Below are positions 55,097 to 63,087 of a stretch of DNA of 64,000 bases, one piece after another. Numbering within the stretch: the stretch's first letter is position 1; each line of letters begins with the position of its first letter. The notes below the pieces were generated by a model. That model was not told the origin of the DNA and made no database searches. It worked only from the letters and a program-made list of their open reading frames with translations. Position numbers and translations under genes: made by a program. The DNA is from CAVPGP01 sp963704025. GTDB lineage: Bacteria > Actinomycetota > Thermoleophilia > Gaiellales > Gaiellaceae. The stretch is taken from NCBI GenBank assembly GCA_963704025.1, contig CAVPGP010000001.1:806001-870000 (forward strand). The letters run 5' to 3'.

Positions 55097-56085
55097 CCGA
55101 GCCCTGGTGGATCACGCTGATCAAGAGCGCCGTGATCGTCAACGTGATCATGCTCGCGTTCGCGTACACGACCTGGCTCGAGCGCAAGCTGCTCGGCCGC
55201 ATGCAGCTCCGCTACGGCCCGAACCGCGCCGGCCCCTTCGGGCTCCTGCAGCCGATCGCGGATCTCGTCAAGCTCGTCCGCAAGGAGGCCTTCTACCCCG
55301 CCGCCTCGATCGACTTCCTCTACATCACCGCGCCGATCATCTCGATGTTCACGGCGCTGATGGCGTTCGCGGTGATCCCGTTCGGCGGCGGCTGGGTGAT
55401 CGACGGCTACACCGTCACCGGGCAGATCCTCGACGTCTCGATCGGGCTGATCCTGATCTTCGCGCTCGGCTCGATCGGCGTCTACGGCTTCATCATCGGC
55501 GGCTGGGCCTCCGAGTCGAAGTTCTCGCTGCTGGGCTCCATGCGCACCTGCGCGCAGCTCGTCTCCTACGAGGTCTCGCTCGCCCTCTCGGTGCTGGGCG
55601 TCGTGATGTTGGGCAAGTCGCTGAACCTCGTCGAGATCGTCGGGCAGCAGCAGGCGACGATCCCGTTCATCGTGCCGCAGATCGTCGGCTTCGGCGTCTT
55701 CATGATCGCCGGCACCGCAGAAACGAGCAGGCCGCCGTTCGACCTCCCCGAGGCGGACACCGAGCTCGTCGCCGGGTACCACACGGAGTACTCGGGCATG
55801 CGCTGGGGCCTCTTCCAGACATCCGAGTACATCAACATGATCACCCTCTCGGCGCTCGCCGTGACCCTCTTCCTCGACGGCTGGCACTTCTTCTTCTGGG
55901 ACAACCTGGGGCCGCTCTGGTTCCTGCTCAAGGTGTTCCTGCTGGTGTGCGTGTTCATCTGGATCCGCGCCTCGCTGCCCCGCCTGCGCTACGACCAGCT
56001 GATGCGCTTCGGCTGGAAGGTGCTGCTGCCGGTGGCGACGGTGAACGCCGTCGTGACCGCCTTCTTCGTGGTGCTGATCAAGTGA
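55093..56085 (+). CDS. nuoH: NADH-quinone oxidoreductase subunit H
   Basis: 330 aa, about eight membrane helices; forms the quinone channel at the membrane. Typical: TWLERKLLGRMQLRYGPNRA, LLQPIADLVKLVRKEAFYP, then GTAETSRPPFDLPEADTELV and GYHTEYSGMRWGLF. GTG 55093 overlaps nuoG by 4 nt. Confidence 0.97.
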   Translation: MTEPWWITLIKSAVIVNVIMLAFAYTTWLERKLLGRMQLRYGPNRAGPFGLLQPIADLVKLVRKEAFYPAASIDFLYITAPIISMFTALMAFAVIPFGGGWVIDGYTVTGQILDVSIGLILIFALGSIGVYGFIIGGWASESKFSLLGSMRTCAQLVSYEVSLALSVLGVVMLGKSLNLVEIVGQQQATIPFIVPQIVGFGVFMIAGTAETSRPPFDLPEADTELVAGYHTEYSGMRWGLFQTSEYINMITLSALAVTLFLDGWHFFFWDNLGPLWFLLKVFLLVCVFIWIRASLPRLRYDQLMRFGWKVLLPVATVNAVVTAFFVVLIK

Positions 56086-56134
56086 GGCGGATGACCCTTC
56101 ATCAGGCATGCGCATTCCTCGGCGAGGGGCGCGC

Positions 56135-56632
56135 ATGAGCCCGCAGCCGTTCGACAGCGTCAAGGGCTTCGGCGTGACGCTGAAGCAGATCTTCAAGAAG
56201 CCGATCACGCAGCAGTACCCGGAGTACAAGCGGCCCGTCTACCCGCGCTTCCGCGGGCGCCACCGGCTGCACCTCCACGAGAACGGGCTCGAGAAGTGCG
56301 TCGGCTGCTCGCTCTGCGCGGCGGCGTGCCCGGCGGACTGCATCCGTGTCGTCGCCGCCGAGAACACTCCCGACCATCGCGTCTCGGCCGGCGAGCGCTA
56401 CGCCCGCATCTACGAGATCAACATGAGCCGCTGCATCTTCTGCGGCTACTGCGAGCTCGCCTGCCCGTTCGACGCGATCACGCTCGGGAACGAGTTCGAG
56501 ATCTCGGAGTACAACCGCGACGACCTGATCTACACGAAGGACATGCTGCTCGCCGAGCCGGCGAAGAAGGTCCCCGTCGCCGACGCGGCGATCTACGACA
56601 CGCCGATCCCGTACTACAGGGCCCGGTCGTGA
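56135..56632 (+). CDS. nuoI: NADH-quinone oxidoreductase subunit I
   Basis: 165 aa, carries clusters N6a and N6b in two four-iron ferredoxin motifs: CVGCSLCAAACPADCI and CIFCGYCELACPFDAI. ATG 56135 follows a GAGGGG ribosome site; this is the only real gap in the operon (49 nt after nuoH). An upstream in-frame ATG at 56108 is less likely. Confidence 0.96.
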   Translation: MSPQPFDSVKGFGVTLKQIFKKPITQQYPEYKRPVYPRFRGRHRLHLHENGLEKCVGCSLCAAACPADCIRVVAAENTPDHRVSAGERYARIYEINMSRCIFCGYCELACPFDAITLGNEFEISEYNRDDLIYTKDMLLAEPAKKVPVADAAIYDTPIPYYRARS

Positions 56633-57210
56633 TCGTCGCGAGCGTCGGCAACGTCCTCGTCTGGGCTGTCTGGTTCGGAGCCGCTGTCGGCTGCCTCGGC
56701 TCGGGGATCGCCGTGATCTCGTTCCGCAACCCGTTCTTCTCGGCGCTCGCGCTGATCGGCAACCTCGCCTCGCTCGCGGTGCTCTACCTGCTCCTCTCCG
56801 CGGAGTTCGTGGCCGCGGCGCAGGTGCTCGTCTACGCGGGCGCGGTTGTCGTGATGTTCCTGTTCGTGATCGCCTACTTCGCAGACCGCACGCAGCCGGA
56901 CGGGAGCCGGGAGCGCCCCTCGTGGCAGGCCGTCGCCGCCGCGCTCGCGGGCGGTGCGATCCTGACCGAGATCGTGGTCGCGATCGGCCTCGCCGCGGAC
57001 GACGAGATCCCGCCGGCGAAGCACATCACCGCGGCGTTCGGCAGCCCGCAGGAGATCGGGCGCCTGTTCCTCACCGACCACCTGCTCGCCTTCGAGATCA
57101 CGTCGATCGTGCTGCTCGTCGCCGCCGTCGGCGGCGTCATCCTGGGCGGCCACGCGCGGATCGAGCAGCCGCCCGCGGCGGGAGCCGACGCCGGCGAGGG
57201 GCGCGCGTGA
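56629..57210 (+). CDS. nuoJ: NADH-quinone oxidoreductase subunit J
   Basis: 193 aa, five membrane helices. The conserved third helix QVLVYAGAVVVMFLFVIAYF with the pi-bulge Tyr-Ala-Gly-Ala is present; it shapes the proton path. GTG 56629 overlaps nuoI by 4 nt. The C-terminal tail ends in a soluble acidic stretch. Confidence 0.95.
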   Translation: MIVASVGNVLVWAVWFGAAVGCLGSGIAVISFRNPFFSALALIGNLASLAVLYLLLSAEFVAAAQVLVYAGAVVVMFLFVIAYFADRTQPDGSRERPSWQAVAAALAGGAILTEIVVAIGLAADDEIPPAKHITAAFGSPQEIGRLFLTDHLLAFEITSIVLLVAAVGGVILGGHARIEQPPAAGADAGEGRA

Positions 57211-57515
57211 AGGGCCCGGATGTCGTCTGGTATCTGATCGTCGCGGGGATGCTCTTCTCGCTCGGCGCCTTCGGCGTCATGCTCCGCCGCAGCCCGCTGA
57301 TCATCCTGCTCTCGCTGGAGATCATGCTCAACGGCGGCAACCTCGCGCTGATCGCCTTCGCGCGCAACCAGGGAGACCAGGCAGGCCAGATCTTCGCGCT
57401 CGCGGTGATGGCCGTCGCCGCTTCCGAGGTGGTCGTCGGGCTCGGCCTGATCGTCGCGATCGGCCGCCGCCACCTCGCCCTCGACGTCGACCGCATGTCG
57501 GAGCTGCGCGGATGA
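57207..57515 (+). CDS. nuoK: NADH-quinone oxidoreductase subunit K
   Basis: 102 aa, three membrane helices, MrpC-like. The two buried glutamates used for proton transfer are in SLEIMLNGGNLALIAF and AASEVVVGLGLIVAI. GTG 57207 overlaps nuoJ by 4 nt; the stop overlaps nuoL by 4 nt. Confidence 0.96.
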   Translation: MKGPDVVWYLIVAGMLFSLGAFGVMLRRSPLIILLSLEIMLNGGNLALIAFARNQGDQAGQIFALAVMAVAASEVVVGLGLIVAIGRRHLALDVDRMSELRG

Positions 57516-59404
57516 CCGCGATCTACGGCGGCTGGATCTGCCTGCTGGCACCCCTCGGCGCGACGGCGCTGATCACGCTGGCCGGTAACCGCATCTCCCG
57601 CCGCGGCGCCGGCTACCTCGCGACGTTCTCGACCTTCGTCGCCTTCGTCGCCGCGCTCGTCTCGTTCTTCGCCCTCCTCGGCGAGCATCCCGACGAACGC
57701 AGCCACGCATCGACCGCCTGGACGTGGCTCTCGGCCGGCAGCCTCGACTTCGGGCTGCGAATCCTGATCGACCCGCTGTCCGTCTTCATGATGCTGATCG
57801 TCACCGGCGTCGGCTCGCTGATCGTCGGCTACTCGATCGGCTACATGGACGGCGAGGACGAGGAGCGCCGCTACTTCGCGTACATGGCGCTCTTTGTCTT
57901 CTCGATGCTGCTGCTCGTCGAGGGCGGCAACTACCTGATCCTGCTCGCAGGCTGGGGGATGGTCGGGCTCTCCTCCTACCTGCTGATCGGCTACTACCAC
58001 GAGCGCACTGAGGCGGTCGCCGCCGCCAAGAAGGCGTTCATCATGAACGCCTTCGGCGACGCGACGATGGCGCTCGCGCTCTTCATGCTCGTCCAGAAGA
58101 CGGGCTCCCTGAACTTCGACGTCGTCGCGGCGCGCTCCCAGTCGCTCGGCGGCTGGGCGATCAACCTGATCGCGCTCGGCCTCCTCGGCGGCGCGGTCGC
58201 CAAGTCGGCCCAGATCCCGCTGCAGACGTGGCTCCCGGACGCCATGGAGGGGCCGACCCCGGTCAGCGCGCTGATCCACGCGGCGACGATGGTCACGGCC
58301 GGCGTCTACCTGATCGTCCGCGCGAGCCCGGTCTTCGAGCAGGCGCCCAAGGTCGAGGATCTCGCGGCCGGGCTCGGCGCCGCGACCCTGCTGATGGCCG
58401 GGCTGATCGCGCTCGTGCAGACGGACATCAAGCGGGTCGTCGCCTACTCGACGATGTCGCAGATCGGCTACATGTTCCTCGGCGTCGGCCTCGGCGCCTA
58501 CGCGAACGGGATGTTCCACCTGATGACGCACGCCTTCTTCAAGGCGCTGCTCTTCCTCGCGGCCGGCCTCGCGATCCACGCGCTGACGGGCGAGCAGGAC
58601 ATCCGCCGCATGCGCGGGCTCGGTCCGCTGATGCCGATGACGAAATGGGTCTTCCTGATCGGCTCGCTCGCGCTCGTCGGCGTGCCGCCGTTCGCCGGCT
58701 TCTTCTCCAAGGACGCGGTCATCTCGGCCGCGGCTGAGCGCGGGACCTACGGCTGGGTGCTCCTTGTCGTGGCGCTCGCCGGCACGTTCCTCACCGGCCT
58801 CTACGCCTTCCGGCTCTACTTCATCCTCTTCAGCGGCGAGCCGAGCGCCGAGCTCCGCGCGCGGTACCACGACCACCACGGCAAGGAAGGCCCCGCGTGG
58901 ATGACGATCCCGGTGCTGATACTGGCGCTCCTCGCCGTCCTCGGCGGGCTCGTCCAGTTCGCGCCCTTCTGGCATCCGCTCTCCGACTGGCTCGACCCCG
59001 TCGCCAGGCCGCTCGTCGAGGCGAGCGACACCGTCGAGCTCGTCGTCTCGCTCCTCGCCGTCTCGCTCGGCCTGCTGGGGATCCTCGCCGCGTGGCTCGT
59101 CTACGTGGCCGAGCGGATTCCGATTCCCGCGTGGCCGAGGGTGCGCCGCACGCTCGAGGAGAAATTCTGGTTCGACTGGCTCTACGACCGGATCTTCTAC
59201 CGCCCGGCCGACTGGCTCGCTCGGGCGCTCTACCGCTACTTCGAGCGGCCCGTGATCGGCGGCTCGATCCTCGGTGTCGAGCGCGGCACCGACGAGCTCT
59301 CGGGCTTCGTCGCGCGCCTCCAGACCGGCTACGTGCGCATGTACGCCCTCGCCTTCGCAACCGGGGTCGCCGTCCTCGCCGTCGTCTTCATCTCGGTCAG
59401 GTAA
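57512..59404 (+). CDS. nuoL: NADH-quinone oxidoreductase subunit L
   Basis: 630 aa, the distal antiporter-like proton-pumping subunit with 14-16 membrane helices and the lateral helix at the C-terminus. Seen: DPLSVFMMLIVTGVGSLIVG, WGMVGLSSYLLIGYYHERTE, WLPDAMEGPTPVSALIHAAT, VAYSTMSQIGYMFLGVGLG. ATG 57512. Confidence 0.97.
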   Translation: MTAIYGGWICLLAPLGATALITLAGNRISRRGAGYLATFSTFVAFVAALVSFFALLGEHPDERSHASTAWTWLSAGSLDFGLRILIDPLSVFMMLIVTGVGSLIVGYSIGYMDGEDEERRYFAYMALFVFSMLLLVEGGNYLILLAGWGMVGLSSYLLIGYYHERTEAVAAAKKAFIMNAFGDATMALALFMLVQKTGSLNFDVVAARSQSLGGWAINLIALGLLGGAVAKSAQIPLQTWLPDAMEGPTPVSALIHAATMVTAGVYLIVRASPVFEQAPKVEDLAAGLGAATLLMAGLIALVQTDIKRVVAYSTMSQIGYMFLGVGLGAYANGMFHLMTHAFFKALLFLAAGLAIHALTGEQDIRRMRGLGPLMPMTKWVFLIGSLALVGVPPFAGFFSKDAVISAAAERGTYGWVLLVVALAGTFLTGLYAFRLYFILFSGEPSAELRARYHDHHGKEGPAWMTIPVLILALLAVLGGLVQFAPFWHPLSDWLDPVARPLVEASDTVELVVSLLAVSLGLLGILAAWLVYVAERIPIPAWPRVRRTLEEKFWFDWLYDRIFYRPADWLARALYRYFERPVIGGSILGVERGTDELSGFVARLQTGYVRMYALAFATGVAVLAVVFISVR

Positions 59405-59408
59405 TCCC

Positions 59409-60944
59409 ATCGGTTGGCTGACCACCGTCCTGATCCTCCTGCCGCTCGGCGGCGGCGTCGGCGTCTGGCTCGCGCCCGTGCCGCGCCGCTGGATCGGTCC
59501 GCTGGCGTTCATCGTCTCGCTGGTCGAGATCGGCTTCTGGCTCGACGCGGTCGACGACTTCGACTTCTCGCAGCCCGGGCTCCAGCTCGACCAGCAGCGG
59601 GAGTGGTTCCACGACCTGCACGTCTCCTACCACGTCGGCTTCTACGGCTTCTCGCTCTGGCTCGTGGGGCTGACCGTGATCGTGATGGCGGCGGCGATCG
59701 GCTACGCGGTGCTGAAGGGCCGCGAGCGCCCGCGCGCCTACTACGGGCTGATGCTCTTCCTGACGGGCGCCGTCGTCGGGGTCTTCACCGCCCAGGATCT
59801 GCTCGCGTGGTACGTGTTCTGGGAGGCGATGCTGATCCCGCTCTACGTCCTCGTCGGCGTCTGGGGCGGGGTCGGCCGGGTCGGCGCGACGCTGAAGTTC
59901 GTCATCTACACCATGGCCGGGTCGCTGCTGATGCTGGCCTCGATCATCGTCTTCGGCCTCTCCCAGGGGACGTTCGACCTCGTCGACTCGGGGACCAGCA
60001 GCTCCACCTGGGTCTTCCTCGGCTTCGTCGCGGCGTTCGCCGTCAAAGCGCCGCTCTTCCCGCTGCACGGTTGGCTGCCGGACGCGTACCGCGAGTCCTC
60101 GCCCGAGGTCTCGGCGGTGCTCTCGGGGGTGATCTCGAAGACAGCGGTCTTCGGCTTCCTGCGAATCGCGATCGCGAAGTTCCCGGAGCCCGCGCACGAC
60201 TTCCGCGCCGTGATCCTGCTGATGGCGGCGACCGGCCTCGTCTACGGCTCGCTGCTCGCGTTCCGCGCCCCGGACGTGCGCGGCGTGATCGCGTACTCGT
60301 CGCTCGCGCAGATGGGCCTGATCGTGATGGGCCTCTTCGCGGGCAACGACCTCGGCTTCGACGGCGCGATCCTGCAGTCGGTGAACCACGGGTTGATCTC
60401 GGCGACGCTCTTCCTCACCGCCGGGGCGATCGAGTCGAGGACGTCGACGGGCGAGCTCTCCCGCCTCGGCGGGATGGCGCGCGGCCGGCCGGCGCTCGCG
60501 ACGCTTTTCATCACGACCGGCGTCATCGCCCTCGCGGTGCCGCTCTCGACGGCCTTCGCGGGCGAGTTCGCCATCCTGGCCGGCGTCTTCCAGCAGGGCT
60601 GGGGCTGGGCCGTGGTCGGCGCGGTCGCGATCGTGCTCGCCGCGATGTACATGCTGCGCGTGATCTCGGCGGTGCTGCACGGGGCCGTCGGGCCGGCGGT
60701 GAACGAGCGCCAGCGCGACCTCTCCGGCTGGGAGCTCGCGGTGATCGCGCCGCTTGCGCTCCTGCTTGTCGGGCTCTCGATCTGGCCGGCGCTGATCACT
60801 GAGCGCTCGTTCGCGCTCCAGCCGACGCGGGTGGTGCAGACGGATCTCCGCGGCACGGCGCTGCCGCGTCCGGGCTCGACCACGGCCGGCGCCAAGCTCG
60901 GTCGCATGCTGGCGACCGAACGGGCAGGCGGGTCCGCGCCGTGA
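59409..60944 (+). CDS. nuoM: NADH-quinone oxidoreductase subunit M
   Basis: About 511 aa, second antiporter-like subunit. Typical: FLTGAVVGVFTAQDLLAWYV, FWEAMLIPLYVLVGVWGG, FPLHGWLPDAYRESSPEVSA, IAYSSLAQMGLIVMGLFAGN. The start is unclear: between the nuoL stop (59404) and the first conserved residues (GWLTTVLILLPLGGGVG) there is no ATG, GTG or TTG in frame, only ATC 59409 and CTG 59418. I place it at ATC 59409 because relatives begin one residue before Gly-Trp-Leu. A base error there is equally possible. Stop overlaps nuoN by 4 nt. Confidence 0.92.
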   Translation: MGWLTTVLILLPLGGGVGVWLAPVPRRWIGPLAFIVSLVEIGFWLDAVDDFDFSQPGLQLDQQREWFHDLHVSYHVGFYGFSLWLVGLTVIVMAAAIGYAVLKGRERPRAYYGLMLFLTGAVVGVFTAQDLLAWYVFWEAMLIPLYVLVGVWGGVGRVGATLKFVIYTMAGSLLMLASIIVFGLSQGTFDLVDSGTSSSTWVFLGFVAAFAVKAPLFPLHGWLPDAYRESSPEVSAVLSGVISKTAVFGFLRIAIAKFPEPAHDFRAVILLMAATGLVYGSLLAFRAPDVRGVIAYSSLAQMGLIVMGLFAGNDLGFDGAILQSVNHGLISATLFLTAGAIESRTSTGELSRLGGMARGRPALATLFITTGVIALAVPLSTAFAGEFAILAGVFQQGWGWAVVGAVAIVLAAMYMLRVISAVLHGAVGPAVNERQRDLSGWELAVIAPLALLLVGLSIWPALITERSFALQPTRVVQTDLRGTALPRPGSTTAGAKLGRMLATERAGGSAP

Positions 60945-62410
60945 TCCCGCGCCCCTCCGTCGACTGGTTCGCGCTCTCCGCGGTCTTCGCGCTGCTCGGA
61001 GCCACGGGTGTCGCGCTGCTGTCGGCGGTGCTCATCCCCGCGCCGGCGCGGCGACCGTTCGCGGCCTCGGTGACGGCGCTCGGCTATATCGGCGCGGGCG
61101 TCGCCGGCGCGCTCCTCTTCTGGAAGAGCCCTCACGGGCAGGCCGTCGTCGCGGACGCCTTCTACCGCGACCGGTGGACTGCGCTCGCAACGATCATCCT
61201 CGCCGGCACCGGCCTCCTCGCCGTCGGGATCTCGTACGCGCAGCGATCCCGCGGCGAGCACGTCGCCGAGTACTACGCGCTGCTCGCCGCCGCCGGTTCC
61301 GGGATGGCGTTCTTCGTCGGCTCGGCGAACCTGATGACGCTCTTCCTGGCGCTCGAGTGGTTCTCGATCTGCCTCTACATCCTCTGCGCCTTCGAGCTCG
61401 ACCTCGAGGGCTCGCTAGAGGCCGGGCTCAAGTACCTGATCGTCGGCGGCTTCGGCTCGGCGGTGCTGCTCTTCGGCTCCGCCCTCGTCTACGGCGCCAC
61501 GGGAGAGCTCGCCTTCGACAAGATCGCACCGGCCGCCGACTCCGGCGACGCGCTGCTCGTCGTCGGCCTCGCGATGATCATCGCGGGGCTCGGCTTCAAG
61601 GCCTCCGCGGCGCCGTTCCACATGTGGACGCCGGACGCCTACGAGGGGGCGCCGACGCCGGTGACGGCGTTCATGTCGGCCGCGACAAAGACCGCCGCGC
61701 TCGCGGTGACGTACCGGATCCTGACCACCGCGTTCCCCGACCAGGCGAACCTCTGGACGGTCGCGATCGCCGTGCTCGCCTGCATCTCGCTCGCGGTCGG
61801 GAACCTGGCGGCGCTCGTGCAGCAGAACGTCAAGCGCCTGCTCGCGTACTCGTCGATCTCGCACGCGGGCTTCATGCTGATCGCGGTCGCGTCGGACAAC
61901 GCGCTCGGCGCCAGGGCGCTCATGTACTACCTGATCCCGTACTCGGCGATGTCCCTCGGCGCGTTCGCCGTCGTCGCCGCGCGCGAGCGCGAGCTGGGCG
62001 TGCCGGTGACGCTCGAGAACCTCGCCGGCTTCGGCTGGGAGCGGCCCTTCTTCGGCATCTCGATGTGGACGTTCATGCTCGGCTTTGCCGGCCTGCCGCT
62101 GACCGGCGGCTTCGTCGGCAAGTTCTACGTCTTCTCCGCCGCCTACGAGACCGGCTGGACCTGGCTCGTGATCGTCGGCGTCGTCGCGACGGCCGTCTCG
62201 CTCTACTACTACCTCGGCGTCATCCGAGCGATGTACCTGACGAGCCCGTCCGTCCAGCCGCGGCCGGTGTCGGTCGGCGGCTCGCCGCCGCGGGAGATCC
62301 TCCTCGGCACCTCCGTCTTCCTCTGCCTCGCCGTCACCGTCGGCTCCTTCTTCGCCGTGCAGCCGCTGATCGACCTGGCGCGCAAGGCGGCCGCGGCGCT
62401 GCCGCTGTAG
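60941..62410 (+). CDS. nuoN: NADH-quinone oxidoreductase subunit N
   Basis: 489 aa, third antiporter-like subunit. Typical: LMTLFLALEWFSICLYILCA, SAAPFHMWTPDAYEGAPTPV, VKRLLAYSSISHAGFMLIAV, LTGGFVGKFYVFSAAYETGW. GTG 60941 overlaps nuoM by 4 nt. Last gene of the operon; no clear terminator hairpin was found behind it. Confidence 0.97.
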   Translation: MIPRPSVDWFALSAVFALLGATGVALLSAVLIPAPARRPFAASVTALGYIGAGVAGALLFWKSPHGQAVVADAFYRDRWTALATIILAGTGLLAVGISYAQRSRGEHVAEYYALLAAAGSGMAFFVGSANLMTLFLALEWFSICLYILCAFELDLEGSLEAGLKYLIVGGFGSAVLLFGSALVYGATGELAFDKIAPAADSGDALLVVGLAMIIAGLGFKASAAPFHMWTPDAYEGAPTPVTAFMSAATKTAALAVTYRILTTAFPDQANLWTVAIAVLACISLAVGNLAALVQQNVKRLLAYSSISHAGFMLIAVASDNALGARALMYYLIPYSAMSLGAFAVVAARERELGVPVTLENLAGFGWERPFFGISMWTFMLGFAGLPLTGGFVGKFYVFSAAYETGWTWLVIVGVVATAVSLYYYLGVIRAMYLTSPSVQPRPVSVGGSPPREILLGTSVFLCLAVTVGSFFAVQPLIDLARKAAAALPL

Positions 62411-62543
62411 AGTCGGCGCAGGCGCGCGGGGGCGCCGCCGGTCCGCGGGAAGGGCGATCCACCCCGAGCAAGGCAGGCTTCAGTCCATGGACCTCTCTTC
62501 GGCCCGTCACGAGCGGACTCCGGGCCACGCGAAGGAGGAGCAC

Positions 62544-63044
62544 GTGGACCTTGAAGGCAGTGACCTGGACGGCTATCGCCGCGAGGCGAAGCGGCTCGTG
62601 CGCGCACACCGCGCCGGCGACGAGGACGTGCGCGCCCGGGCGCGGGCGGTGCTGGGCGAGCGCGACCGCTTCCTGCTCAGCGACGCGCAGCACCTGCTGG
62701 CCCGCGAGCAGGGCTATCGCACGTGGGCGGCGCTTCGCAAGGAGCTGCCGGAGGAACGGATCGTGGAGACGGGGCTCCGGTACGGGCCGGGCGAGCCGGT
62801 GCGAATCCGCGTCCGGCGTCGCGGGCGCCGGTACGACCTGGACGACCTCGGCGACGCCGTCCGGCACGCCGGCAAGGCGCCGGGCTGGCTCGAGGCGGCG
62901 GAACGGGCGGTCGAGCCGATGAACGTGAGTCGCCGAGGCGTCGTCTTCGTCGGCGCGTTTGCCGGCCTGGACATCGACGCGCTCGCGCGTCGGCTCGCCG
63001 TGAGCGCACGGGCCGTCTACGACGCTGTCGTCGAGCTCGAGTAG
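62544..63044 (+). CDS. Hypothetical protein, 166 aa, helical N-terminus
   Basis: No firm family. GTG 62544 is chosen because AAGGAGG precedes it; an upstream in-frame ATG at 62487 has no ribosome site. The N-terminal ~70 residues (SDLDGYRREAKRLVRAHRAG, LLSDAQHLLAREQGYRTWAA) resemble the helical segment often found before ankyrin-type repeats in actinobacterial proteins, but no ankyrin repeats follow. The C-terminal half has a basic strand-rich part (EPVRIRVRRRGRRYDLDDLG) and a helix ending. Soluble, no signal. It lies between nuoN and the insertion sequence. Confidence 0.7.
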   Translation: MDLEGSDLDGYRREAKRLVRAHRAGDEDVRARARAVLGERDRFLLSDAQHLLAREQGYRTWAALRKELPEERIVETGLRYGPGEPVRIRVRRRGRRYDLDDLGDAVRHAGKAPGWLEAAERAVEPMNVSRRGVVFVGAFAGLDIDALARRLAVSARAVYDAVVELE

Positions 63045-63087
63045 AGGCTAGATCAGCGACGGCTCCACTTCGTCGCTCTCCGGCAGC

